This document shows, piece by piece, positions 23,993 to 34,437 of a DNA stretch of 64,000 nucleotides. The notes under the pieces are model-generated. The model was not told the origin of the DNA and made no database searches. It saw only the letters and a program-made list of their open reading frames with translations. The stretch spans positions 10,469-74,468 of the forward strand of contig DAOQQF010000001.1 of NCBI GenBank assembly GCA_035333525.1. Direction: 5' to 3'. A program made the translations under genes and the position numbers. Position 1 is the first letter of the stretch; each line of letters opens with the position of its first letter. Origin of the DNA: CALMFT01 sp035333525. GTDB lineage: Bacteria > Patescibacteriota > Gracilibacteria > Absconditabacterales > Absconditicoccaceae.

Positions 23993-26900
23993 ATGTCATT
24001 TCCCAAAATCCCTTCCCATGTAGATTTTGCTGCAATACAAGAAGAAGTGCTACAATTTCGAAAAACAAATAAAACATTTGAAAAATCAATTGAAACTAAA
24101 TCAGAAGATAATCCATATAGGTTTTATGACGGACCTCCATTTATTACTGGTTTGCCTCACTATGGAGGACTACTTTCTAGTGTCGTAAAAGATGTCATGA
24201 CAAGGTTTTGGACTCAAAAAGGTAAACGCATTGAGAGAGTGCGATGATGGGACTGTCATGGAATTTATGTAGAACAAAAGGTACAAGAAAAACTATGACT
24301 CAAATCAAATAAAGAAATATATGAATATGGGATAGAAAAGTTTATCGATGCCTGTTATGAATATACCAGTAATATTTCAGACCAGCGAGAACGATACGTA
24401 GATCATATCGGAAGACGAGTTGATTTTCGTAATGCCTATAAAACAATGGATAATGATTATATGGAATCAGTTATGTGGGTTTTCAAAAGCCTATGGGAAA
24501 AATGAATGATCTATAAAGGGAAAAGAGTATCGCTCTATAGCACAAAACTCAATACTCCAATTAGTAATTATGAAGTAGCTCTTGATAATAGTTACGCAGA
24601 AATACCGGATCCTGCGATTACAGTAAAATTTCCAGTAAAATCATGAAACCAGACTAAAGTAAAATCAGAAGAATACGAATTAACGACTGATTGAGCGATA
24701 AAGTTCGTGAGATGAATTATAAAAGATGAGAATTGATGATATTTTATGGTATTCAATAAATATTGAAGACGACAGTTTCCATGATGAAAACTAGATAAAT
24801 GAGATTCAGTTGAAGCAACAATACAAAAAAAACTAAAAGAAGAAATAAACATTGAAGCAATTACATCTAATAAGATTTCTGAAATTAAACATCATATTGC
24901 TTGACAATTTTGGCTGGGGATTTATCATGAAGTTCAAACATTTAGCGGAGTTATAGAAATTCAAGAAAAAGAAAAGCTAATAGATAAGGCTTATGTAAAA
25001 GTTGAAGATTCAGAAAACAAGCTCTGATACCAACTCAATATTAAATGAACAATTATTGATGATGAAAATGAAATTCTATGAAAATTCACTGATTTGCATT
25101 ATTACATTACTTCATCAAAAATAAATAAAATAAATGATGAAGCTACTCCAATCTCTTTCCTCGCACGAACTACCACCCCACGAACTATCCCAGCAAATCT
25201 CGCTCTCGTCGTTAGTCCAGATATTACTTACCTCCAAATTTATGATCTCAAAGCAAATGAATATTTCATCCTCGCTGAGAATCTCATCAGTAAATACTAC
25301 AAAGATCCTTCAGATTATCTTATTATCTACAAATGTAAATGAACAGAATTAGAAGGGATAAGTTATAAAGCGCCATTTGAGTATTATACAAAAGAAGGTT
25401 GAATAGTAAAAACTCAACAGTGAAATAATAATTTCCGAAACCAAAATCATCATCAAGTTTATCTAGCGGATTATGTAACAGATACAGATGGAACAGGGAT
25501 AGTACATACTGCTCCAGAATTTGGTGAAGACGACTTCAAGACTGGCTTGAAATATGGATTGATACAAACACAAGCACTCGATGAAGCAGGAAATTATAGT
25601 GCACAAATATATGATTATACAGGTATCTATTATCGTGATGCGAATGAACAGATTATGAATAATTTGAAAGAGAAATGACTACTCTTCAAAAAAGAGTCTA
25701 TTACGCATAGTGTGGCAATGTGTCCCAGAACCAATGTTCCACTTATTTATAAAACACAAGACTCTTGGTTCATCAATATTCAAAGCATCAAAGATAAACT
25801 TGCTCATCACAATCAAGCTATCAATCGGGTCCCAGACCACCTAAAAAATGGTAGATTTGCTAAATCAATGGAATCTGCTCCAGATCGATGTATCTCACGT
25901 ACAAGATTTCGAGCAACACCAATGCCAGTTTGGACCGATGGAAATGGCGAATACAAAGTATTGTGATCTCGTGATGAGATATTCGATCTCGACCAAAGCT
26001 GAAGCAAAGTTCTTGAAAAAAGAATTAATGATTGAAAAATTATATATCGAGATACAATTAACAACAAAGAGCTCGATCTACATCGTCCATATATCGACAA
26101 TATTCGAGGCACAATAGATGATAAAAAATTCACAAGAGTAGATGAAGTATTAGATCCATGGCTTGAATCTTGATCCATGCCATATGCTCAAGTACATTAT
26201 CCTTTTGAAAATAAAGAAAAATTTGAAAAATCGTTCCCTGCTGATTATGTTGCAGAATATTTAGGTCAAGTAAGATGTCGATTTTTCTTTATGCATGCAC
26301 TGTGAGTGATGCTATTCGATAGCCCAGCATTTACGAATGTAGTTTGCACTGGTGTATTAGCCTGAAATGATGGTCGTAAGATGTCCAAATCATATGGCAA
26401 TTATCCAGATCCAAAATCAAGCATGGAAACATTAGGAAGTGATGCCCTGAGAATGTATCTATGTAGCAATCCGATAGTGACATGAGGAGATATGAATTTT
26501 GCAGAGGAAGGTCGAAAAGATGTTATTCGTAAGATCAATCTCCCATTACGAAATAGTTTTTCTTTCTTTGTCACCTACGCAAATATTGATAACTTCACTC
26601 CAAGCAAATTCAGCATCAATGATATACTACAAACTAATTTTGAAAATGATTTAGATACATGGATAATCTGAAAAACAGCACAACTCATCACCAAAGTAGA
26701 TAGTGAAATGCAGTCATACAATATGCAAAAAGCAACTCAGCCTATCTATAATTTCCTTGATGATCTTACCAATCGATATATTCGTAGGTCAAGACGCAGA
26801 TTTTGGAAGTGAGAAATGGATACTGAAAAGCTCCAATGATATGAGACGCTTTTCGTAGTCCTCGTGGAATTATGTAAAGTTTTGGCTCCATTTATGCCAT

Positions 26901-27712
26901 TTTTGTCTGAATATATTTTCAAAGCTCTAACAGGTAAAACATCTGTTCATCTTGAAGATCGAACCACAACCGCAACCCTCTCTGAAGGAGAGGGTGGTCC
27001 GAAGGACCGGGTGAGGATAATCCCAAATATGGATCTTGCCAAACAAATTGTAGAACTCTGATTATCACTCAGGTGATCTCTCAAAATCAAAGTCAAACAA
27101 CCACTCCAGTCGCTTAAAGTCAATAAAAATATTGTATCTACCTATCAAGATATCATTAAAGAGGAACTTAATATCAAAGAGCTTATCATTGATGAATCAC
27201 TCAATAATCAGATTACTGTTACCTGTGTCCCTAACGCAAGGATTATTGGTAAAAAACTATGAAGTAGATTTGCTGAAATTAATAACCTTGCAAAGTCTGG
27301 CCAATTTACCCTTTTGTCAGACAAAAAAGTTCAAGTGTCAGACATAGTTCTCGAATCAGATGAGTATGAACTAAGATATGAGAAATGAGAACTTGCATGA
27401 GATCTTATAACTTCATGAGATCTTATTCTTATGCTTGATACTACTATCACACCAGAGCTTAAACGTGAATGATATGCTAGAGAGTTAGTAAGATCTATTC
27501 AAGAGGCAAGAAAATCCACTTGATATCAAGTTACTGATAAAATTATTCTATCAATAAGTTGATTTGAAGCAGATCAGATTATCAATCAATATGGTGAATT
27601 CATTATGTCTGAAACACTATCAAGGATAGTATGAACTATTGAAAATACCGATTACGAAGGAAAGTGTGACTTGGAAGAAGGAGCAATTACCTTGATGATC
27701 AAAAAAGAATAG
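23993..27712 (+). CDS. ileS: Isoleucyl-tRNA synthetase with Nudix-like insertion
   Basis: A 1239-residue class I enzyme. Motifs in order: GLPHYGGLL (HIGH-type; the second His is Gly), GWDCHGIYVEQK, the CP1 editing core with WTTTPWTIPANLALVV (both W are CGA, residues 392 and 397), DWCISRTRFWATPMPVW (CGA at codons 632 and 640), and the KMSKS loop DGRKMSKSYGN. A helical anticodon-binding domain and C-terminal region follow. Residues about 215-385 of CP1 are an insertion containing a Nudix-box-like segment, PGGKLDKGDSVEA...KLKEEINI, residues 263-287. A hairpin-forming GC-rich stretch at 26975-27008 encodes part of a linker. The start follows a T-rich leader without a clear Shine-Dalgarno. Confidence 0.96.
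26975..27008 (+). repeat. GC-rich double palindrome inside ileS
   Basis: Two adjacent perfect hairpins within the coding frame: ACCCTCTC / GAGAGGGT (8 bp) and GGTCC / GGACC (5 bp), followed by GGGTGAGG. Base composition is sharply more GC-rich than the flanks. It encodes a Glu/Gly-rich linker (LSEGEGGPKD) that I cannot match to the family, so it looks like an inserted palindromic element tolerated in frame. Confidence 0.7.
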
Positions 27713-27739
27713 TAATCTATCAACTATATCAACTATAGT

Positions 27740-28036
27740 CTATATAACTATTACAGATAAACTTTCAAAATCTTCTTTTGAAGTCGATTGAGAAAAAAGA
27801 GATTCCAGACTATGTTTAATATTTCTAGCATAATTAATATCCAACTCATGTTTTGATCCATCTTTGAATTGAATCTCAATCAATGCTTTTGGTGCATGAG
27901 TCACTAGATCAAGTTTATCCTTACCCCATTTAGATTGGATCTTTGAACCCAAGACTTCTACTAATTCAGAAAGTCATTGTTCTGAACTAGAATTGGGGGT
28001 GTGATAAATAATTTTGGAGATTGGATTAAGAGACAT
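27740..28036 (-). CDS. Hypothetical protein
   Basis: A 98-residue protein with a beta-rich core (LDLVTHAPKALIEIQFKDGS) and a helical C-terminus ending LSVIVI before TAG. One TGA is read as Gly near residue 21. I do not recognise it. It converges on ileS with a 27-nt gap and is followed upstream by the DUF1653 gene on the same strand. Confidence 0.6.
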
Positions 28037-28095
28037 AATGTAGTTACTATAATAAGTAAATAATAATCTATCCTTCATTCGCGCTTTATACTAAC

Positions 28096-28359
28096 CTACC
28101 CTTCTTGTATCAAGGTAAATCTTGATACTACGTTTCATTGATACTCTATTTGGTCATACCACATATCAAGTGGTCTACATGCATACTGGGCTTCTCATAA
28201 CCATGTTGATTCTCAGTTAAACAATGGTTTGTAAACTACAAGAAATTCTTCAGTCTCACTGTGTTTACCTATTCATACAACCTCATAGATATGATCCCCA
28301 TCAGGATATCATTTATAGTGCTTTCGTTTTAATCAAAGAGCAGGAGTTTTAGAGATCAT
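28096..28359 (-). CDS. DUF1653 domain protein
   Basis: An 87-residue protein matching the DUF1653 pattern: KWKHYKGYPDGDHIYEVV, GKHSETEEFLVVYKPL, the middle ACRPLDMWYDQIEY and the end VVSRFTLIQEG. The family is small, widespread and of unknown biochemical role. Five glycines are TGA. Its start overlaps the end of the upstream deacetylase gene by 11 nt, so the two are translationally coupled. Confidence 0.85.
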
Positions 28360-28988
28360 GTTGAATAATAAGTTTTAAATCATAATACGTGAATTGTGTA
28401 TGGATTCGCTTAATCATACGTATATCGTTCTCACGTTCTAGATTGAGTGATGACGCACTATCAGGGTCGTACAATCATGGATGAAAAACAATTTCATACG
28501 TATAATTATCTTGCAATGAATCAAATCGTTCTGATAGCTCCTGTTGAGTTTTACCTGATCAAAGATATCTTACTCAGTCAGTTTGTTTATAGGGGATAAA
28601 AGAATCTCATCTTTTTCTCAAAGGTATTTGATAGTAATTCGCAAAGGCAATTAATGCATTTTCAGTCTTTCTATCTGGTATATCTTTATGCACATCCAAA
28701 TGATCTGGATTTTGTCAGAGATAAGTATAAAATAGATCACATTGTTCGGCAATCTGTATTTCATAATCCTCTTCATGATCTCATTCAAATTCACAATGTA
28801 GTCATATCGACATAGTATATTGCTTTGCATACTGTAGTAATTCGATAATCTGATTATGTTGTAGGCTTAGACTACGTTGTACCATAACTAAAACAGACAA
28901 CAACTCTCTCTCTGCATAAATCAAGTATTCAACGATTAAAAAAAGTACTCATACCAAAATCATCAGCAGTAATGATAATTTTTTTCAT
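28349..28988 (-). pseudogene. ChbG/YdjC-family carbohydrate deacetylase, frameshifted
   Basis: The N-terminus MKKIIITADDFGMS is the metal-binding start of the YdjC/ChbG family, which deacetylates chito-oligosaccharides. The rest follows in another frame: ERELLSVLVMVQRSLS, GLHCEFE, the metal-binding NPDHLDVHKDIP and VFHPGLYD, ending IIQHDL before TAA. The two parts join if one T is removed from the TTT at about 28910-28912, giving ILDYAEREL. Either the gene is broken or the base is a sequence error. It overlaps the DUF1653 gene. Confidence 0.75.
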
Positions 28989-29045
28989 ACTAATTATATC
29001 CAATACCAAATAAAAAAATCTACAAACTACTACCAACTCAAATCC

Positions 29046-30032
29046 CTAATACCCTATAGCTTTGTATATCTGCTGTATTTTTGTATTTGCTACCTCATTA
29101 GCCATCTTAGCATTCTGGATAAGAAGATTATCTACAAAACTATCATCAATATCATGAAATTTCTTTTGAATCGGGTCCAAAAATCAAGTCAATTTCTCAT
29201 ACAAGTAATCTTTGACGTACTTGTAACTCATTCAGCCAGCTTGATACTGCTTTCTCAGAGTATCTTTTTCTGTTTCAGTAAGAAATAATTTGATAATCTG
29301 ATACACATTACAACTATCGGGATCTTTTGGATCTTCAGGAAGTAAGTCAGTTGTAGTAATCTTGTTGATTTTCTTTCTCAAGATATCAGGAGTATCAAGC
29401 ATACCCAAAAAATTATTGTATGACTTACTCATCTTACGTCCATCAATACCAGGTATTTCCCCTATTTCAGCAGAAACCTGAAATTTCGGAACCTTAAAAA
29501 CTGATCCATATCTATGATTAAATTTAGCTGCTACATCAGCACAATACTCCATATGTTGTTGGTTATCTTTACCTACCGGAACTATATCTATATCATACAA
29601 TAATATATCTGCAGCCATGAGAATCGGATAGTTCATCGTACCAATACTCATAAGATTGAGTTCTTTCTTTGCCTCAGCATCCTTATAGGCATGCATCCTT
29701 TGCATAAACCCAATATGGGTATAACAAGCCAAGATTCGCTCTAGTTGAAAGTGTGCTGGCACATCAGATTGTTTAAATACAACAGTCTTTGTTAAATCTA
29801 CTCCCGAAGCACAATAAAGCTTGATTAAATTTCTCGTCCATTGATCATAAGGATAATTATCTTTAATAGATAAAACCTTGGTAATACTATGTAAATCAGC
29901 TACAAATAGCCATACATTGTATATATCTTGGTTTTGCATCTGTATCAATGGCAAGACTGCGCCAAAGTAATTCCCAATATGAAGTTGTTCACTTGTTGCT
30001 TGGCAACCCGTAAGGATTGATGGTTTAGTCAT
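29046..30032 (-). CDS. trpS: Tryptophanyl-tRNA synthetase
   Basis: A 328-residue class I enzyme, the usual bacterial length. Motifs: SILTGCQATSEQLHIGN with the HIGH-type HIGN, NYPILMAADILLYD, VGKDNQQHMEY and the KMSKS loop GRKMSKSYNN. In this organism it must charge not only the UGG tRNA but also whichever tRNA reads CGA as Trp. Only a few TGA codons occur, all in the C-terminal quarter. It lies 1 nt after the hepT-like stop, so it appears to be in one operon with the hepT/mntA pair. Confidence 0.97.
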
Positions 30033-30033
30033 G

Positions 30034-30381
30034 TTAATCTTTTTGAGATAGTAAAAGCTCTAAAGTTTTTTTAAATTCTGGTATATTATCTACAATTATT
30101 TTTCGTAACTCTTCTTTTTGAATTTTGTTGTACGTATGAACTAATATATTTCTAAGTCATTTAATATGAATTAGCGGTAACTCATGAATTTTTTCATAAT
30201 GCTCTATAAGTTGGTGTGCGGTTTCTCATAATTGAATTAATGGAATAAGGCAAGCATCAAATTTTTCTACATCAGTAAGAAATCTTTGTTTATCTACTCA
30301 ACATAGGTATAATTCAAGTTTTTGTATTTCCTCCAGCATTCGTTGAAGATAAACTTTTTTTGGTCTATATGTTTTTACCAT
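30034..30381 (-). CDS. HepT-like HEPN-domain toxin (DUF86)
   Basis: A 115-residue all-helical protein with the HEPN ribonuclease motif RNILVHTY (RX4HXY) near residue 85. This is the family hallmark, and its Tyr is the site modified by the partner antitoxin in characterised HepT/MntA systems. The length and helical layout fit HepT. The gene overlaps the upstream mntA-like gene by 7 nt and precedes trpS by 1 nt. The RNase toxin role is inferred from family knowledge. Confidence 0.85.
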
Positions 30382-30674
30382 AATTGAGTTGCTGAGTTAT
30401 AAATACTATCTCTAATAAGGGGGTGAATATGATTATATTCCACAAAATCTATCTCTTTTCAAATTTTCTCCTCGATCTTACTATAAATCTCTAATATTCA
30501 CCATCATTTGTGAATATTGGGATTTTTGATATATAATAAATCTACATCACTTTTTTCCGTCGCATCTCATGTAGCGTATGATCCAAAAAGCCAAAGATGC
30601 TCAATTCCATATGATTGTAAATCCGCTACAAAATCTGGATCAGTAAGAGATTTTTTAATCTTTTTTTGTGTCAT
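30375..30674 (-). CDS. MntA-like minimal nucleotidyltransferase antitoxin
   Basis: A 99-residue protein with the MNT signature GSYATGDATEKSDVDLLY (GSX(8-10)SDXDL) near residue 35, followed by a second acidic site EIDFVEY. MNT proteins paired with HepT act as antitoxins by adenylylating the toxin. The Gly after ATG-like SYAT is TGA. It is the first gene of the mntA-hepT-trpS run. Confidence 0.87.
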
Positions 30675-30787
30675 ATTATACTCATAAAGATAAATAATAC
30701 CCATAATATATAATTCACGTAGCTATCTATAATATGCCAAATACTGTGGTTTAATTCTCTATTATCTTTTTAATATATCGATATAAG

Positions 30788-31039
30788 CTAATAAAAGCAA
30801 ATATTCATCATATCGTACTTATTTATTATATTCCTTGCTTCAAATATCAAATATACATTCACAATAATTACAACCCAAGCGAAGATCATATCAAAGTTTT
30901 TTGCTATTTTATTATTTTCATTATAATGGTACCAAGTCGAGCAGATTCACAGTATCACTATAGGTAATGATAAAATTCAAATATACATATATCAAATCAA
31001 TCAAACCAGAAAGTACACAATATTAGTTCGTAACAGCAT
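30788..31039 (-). CDS. Small membrane protein, possibly CREST-like fragment
   Basis: An 83-residue frame that exists only when TGA is Gly. It has two or three hydrophobic helices (IVYFLVGLIGYMYIGILSL, MIFAWVVIIVNVYLIF) around CSTWYHYNENNKIAKNFD. The SxxxYH...D spacing recalls the CREST hydrolase superfamily (ceramidase/PAQR), but the protein is far shorter than that family and ends early at TAG. It may be the remnant of a longer gene. It fills most of the stretch between mntA and the UvrD fragment. Confidence 0.4.
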
Positions 31040-31068
31040 TTCAAAATTTCTCAAATAAATACTATTTA

Positions 31069-31614
31069 CTACTGCCCCAATACTTTTTCCACCATTCTCT
31101 TATCCATTTTTCTCAATCCAATAGAAGATTTATCAAACAAAATAATAACCATATCTCATCGAACCTCCTTGATAGTTCATATTCCAAAAAGTTTATTACG
31201 AACCCTTGATCAAGGTTCTAATTCTACAACTCTTTTTTTGGCTCCATCAGTTGATCCCAAAGAGTATTGTTTTACTAACTCTCCAGGAAGTTCATCCAAA
31301 AATCTTGATCAGCTAGTACTTGTACTCCTACCCCATATCATACGAGATCACACATGGCTCAAGAATAGATGATCCTTTGCTCTAGTCATAGCAACATACA
31401 TAAGCCTTCTTTCTTCTTCCAGATCATCTGGATTTAATGTACTTTGATATCACGGAAATGTTCATTCCTCTAGTCAGACCACAAATACATAATCAAACTC
31501 TAAACCCTTTGATGCGTGCACAGTCATTAATTTAACAACGTCTCAATCCGCCTTGTCTGCGTCAGTCATCAAAGCAATATCATTCAAAAAATGTTCAAGC
31601 TGCACCCTACTCAT
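31069..31614 (-). pseudogene. UvrD/PcrA-type helicase, C-terminal fragment
   Basis: A 181-codon frame corresponding only to the C-terminal third of a UvrD/PcrA superfamily 1 helicase. It shows LMTVHASKGLEFDYVFVVG (motif V), EEERRLMYVAMTRAK (motif VI) and a C-terminal Tudor-like segment GSRVRNKLFGIGTI. The Walker A, motif II and motif III parts are absent. An in-frame TAA lies upstream, within about 110 nt of the ATG. Without the ATP site it cannot be a helicase; it is most likely a decayed gene or an excised C-terminal module. Confidence 0.8.
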
Positions 31615-31754
31615 TGGATAAAAATAATATCAAAGATAAACAGAAAGTCTACCAATACTACTATAATAGCAATAATGATAGACTATTCAATATAAAATCA
31701 AGTATAACAAAAATAAGTTTTATAGTAGTATTACAATAGAGTGTCCATCGGTTA

Positions 31755-32615
31755 TTATTTAGTCCATACATCAAGTGTTTTTTCAAACTCACTTGCTGGG
31801 TATGCTCCTGCTACTACAACATATTCTCCATTTTCAGTATTGAGAATAACATTACCTGGAGTTCATGTTATACCAAATAACGATTGACCTTCGCTCATTT
31901 CATCTTGGACTTGTTTTGCATACTTACCACTTGTTACACATTCTTTAAAAGATGTTTCATTCGCTCCAAGTTCTTTTGCTACATCAAAAGGAATTTGATC
32001 ACTAGATAATGTTTTTGCAAATACTCCGTCTACAAATTTATAGTATTTATCACTATCACCATTTGCATAACACAATGCTGCTTCACCTGCTTTTTGAGCA
32101 TATGGATGAAACGATAATGGGAATTGTTTTAATGTCTTAGCTACCTTACCAGCATACTTATCAACAAGTGATTTCAAAGTACCATTATCATGATGTCTCT
32201 TACAGAAAGGACATTGTAAATCACTATACTCTACGATCAAAATTTTAGCATCTTTTGAACCAACAATAAGTGCAGAATCTTTTATTTTTTTAACCTGATC
32301 CAAACTAATCTTTTTAGCAGCATCTGGAGCTGGTTGTGTAGTATCTGATGGTTGAGCTTCTGGTTGAGCTTCTGGTTGAGCCTGAGCTCCTCCCATTTGT
32401 TTTTGAGCAGCCTCCAATGATTGTTTTTGTTGTGATTTGAATGCATCACTCTCATAGATTTTTTTGACAATTTCATAATTTTCACTACCACCAACCTTCA
32501 TAGCTTCTACTTTTTCAATAGCTTTGGTAATCATATTTGATCCTCCAAAAGTGTTGAAAGCACTCAACAACAACGTAATGATAATCAATACTGTGTTCAA
32601 TAATCCGTTTTTCAT
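31755..32615 (-). CDS. DsbA-like membrane-anchored thioredoxin
   Basis: A 286-residue exported protein. It has a signal/anchor helix (LLNTVLIIITLLLSAF), a Gln/Ala/Pro-rich linker with EAQP repeats near residue 80, and a DsbA-type thioredoxin domain with the active site YSDLQCPFCKRHH near residue 137. The cis-Pro region near its end reads GTPGNVILN; the Gly before TPG is TGA. Such proteins form or isomerise disulfides in secreted proteins, which fits a cell exporting Cys-containing surface proteins. A promoter region of about 100 nt separates it from miaA. Confidence 0.92.
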
Positions 32616-32720
32616 TGAATAAAAAATAAGAAATAAAATAAAATATAGTCAGAATACTAATAGAATTACTTGTAATTGCAAGACTTAACCAGTCCAAAAA
32701 AGTATAACTATTTGACAAGA

Positions 32721-33761
32721 CTATAAAATCATATCATTCATATGAATTGGCGTATAACGCATCATAGGCAATTGATTTCCACTCATAAACAAATGAGTAT
32801 ACCTCCTAAACCATGTTCTTTGTTTTTTTGCAAGTTGATGATGAGCTACTTGAAGAGTATATACATATTCATCATAACTCATACGGCCATGAGACATAAG
32901 ATAATCAATAGTTTGACGATAATCAATAGTTTTGAGAGCATTGGAATTGGGAGACCAACCGGCATTTAGTAATCATTCAACTTCAGATAGTAAACCACGA
33001 TCCAACATCTGCTCAATTCTCATATCGATCAGATTATTTCATATATCTCTATCCTGTTGTAATCCTATTAACTGCAAAGGGAAACGAGGGGTGCTTTTAG
33101 TAACCAATTGAGATTTGGGAATGCCAGTTTGATGATATAACTCAAGCGCTCTAATAATAAACCTTGTACTGCTTGGATGATGCTTCATCGCCTCTTTTGG
33201 ATCACATTTATCTAACATTCTTCGTAACAACGTAGTATCACCATTATTCAATGCTTCATAATGTTGTTTTTCCAAGACATTCCTATACTCCCAATCTGGG
33301 GTCCCCAAACCCATTGTAAAATCAAAAATAACCGCATCAATATACAGACCAGTCCCTCAAACAATCATGGGAATATGCCCACGAGATTGGATCTCAGGAA
33401 TCAGTTTATATACCTCTTGTTGCCACTGTCCTGCGGTAAATATCTCATCCGGATCGATACAATCAATCATATGATGGATAATCTGACGCCTAATGATAGG
33501 ATCCACCTTATCGGTCCCAATATCCATACCACGATACACCTGTCTACTATCAGCAGAAATAATCTCAACTATCTGGCCTTGATCAGCAAGCTTACGAGCA
33601 ATATAGATACTCAATGCAGTCTTACCAGTTGCAGTAGGACCATAGATTACTGGAACCCATCATGCCTGATAACTCTCTTTCCAACAAGTATACAACCTCT
33701 CCATGTCATAGACAGGAGGGATAAATCACAACAACGATGATGATTTTTTTGATCAGGTCAT
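32721..33761 (-). CDS. miaA: tRNA dimethylallyltransferase
   Basis: A 346-residue enzyme that adds an isopentenyl group to A37 of tRNAs reading UNN codons. It shows the P-loop YGPTATGKT, ISADSRQVYRGMDIGTDK, and the C-terminal NALKTIDYRQTIDYL with KKQRTWFRR. The start chosen gives about 37 residues before the P-loop, longer than usual; ATG codons further in are possible. Such A37 modification can help decode reassigned UGA codons, but that link is speculation. Confidence 0.93.
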
Positions 33762-33835
33762 ACTCACTATATAGTTTTTTCTTGCCTCATTCCGATCTTT
33801 TTTTGATTATTATGTTTTATTTGTATAAAAAAGAC

Positions 33836-33866
33836 TTGACAACTTATTTATATTTATTAGTAATAT
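33836..33866 (+). promoter_or_regulatory. Promoter of small membrane gene
   Basis: TTGACA at 33836-33841 and a TAATAT-like box at 33861-33866 (spacer 19) or an overlapping AGTAAT with spacer 17, about 35 nt before the ATG at 33898. Confidence 0.45.
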
Positions 33867-33897
33867 AAGTGCCCGAGTACAAAAAAGGGTAAAAATT

Positions 33898-34128
33898 ATG
33901 AATGGTTTTAATTTGTTAGTGTTAGAAGTTGGCACAAGTTTATGTTTGATGGAAATTATTCCAAAGATGAGATTTAAATTATCTGAGAAGACTAGTTGGT
34001 TGATGATAATTATCATCCCATTAGTTGTATCGAATCTAGGGATTTGGTTAACTAATAAAAACGATCCAGACAATGAATATCTTATTGGTAGATATATGAT
34101 AAACTTAATAACACTATTTGTTCAATAG
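33898..34128 (+). CDS. Small membrane protein
   Basis: A 76-residue protein with one clear hydrophobic helix (WLMIIIIPLVVSNLGIWL) and weaker hydrophobic ends. It contains no TGA codon and uses GGT/GGG/GGC glycines, unlike most neighbours. It has its own promoter-like sequence. It faces the minus-strand hicB-like remnant, whose end lies 2 nt away. I do not recognise it. Confidence 0.5.
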   Translation: MNGFNLLVLEVGTSLCLMEIIPKMRFKLSEKTSWLMIIIIPLVVSNLGIWLTNKNDPDNEYLIGRYMINLITLFVQ

Positions 34129-34130
34129 TT

Positions 34131-34378
34131 TTACGCGTAAGAGGCATAATTATTGGAAAAACGAAGCTGAATAGAAGATAATGACAATGGATGGGTTACA
34201 AAATAACGGACTCATTGTTCACAAAAACTACAATCAAATGCCTCTTGTATGTTTATAAAAGCTCTTCAAGTGTTTTACCGTCAGTAATGATAGAATGGGT
34301 TTGTCATTCATGTTCTATAACCAAATCAGCGACATAATGATCTTGGTAGAAAAAAATAGAATTTTGTATAATGTTCAT
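34131..34378 (-). pseudogene. HicB-like antitoxin remnant, frameshifted
   Basis: The first frame reads MNIIQNSIFFYQDHYVADLV, then HSIITDGKTLEELL and TAA. The HicB/UPF0150 pattern (a beta strand, ADLV, then TLEELL before a helix) is clear. The expected helix INIQEAFDCSFCEQG continues in another frame right after the stop and runs to TAA at 34131. Adding one T to the TTTT run near 34256 restores a single frame. No HicA partner is visible. A broken gene or an assembly error are both possible. Confidence 0.5.
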
Positions 34379-34437
34379 GGTTATTATAATGTACTAAAAA
34401 GTATCAAAAAATAAATACTATCATACTACTAATTATC

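Noticed and set aside
33261..33740. Plus-strand open frame of 159 codons
   Set aside because: Antisense to the catalytic part of miaA.
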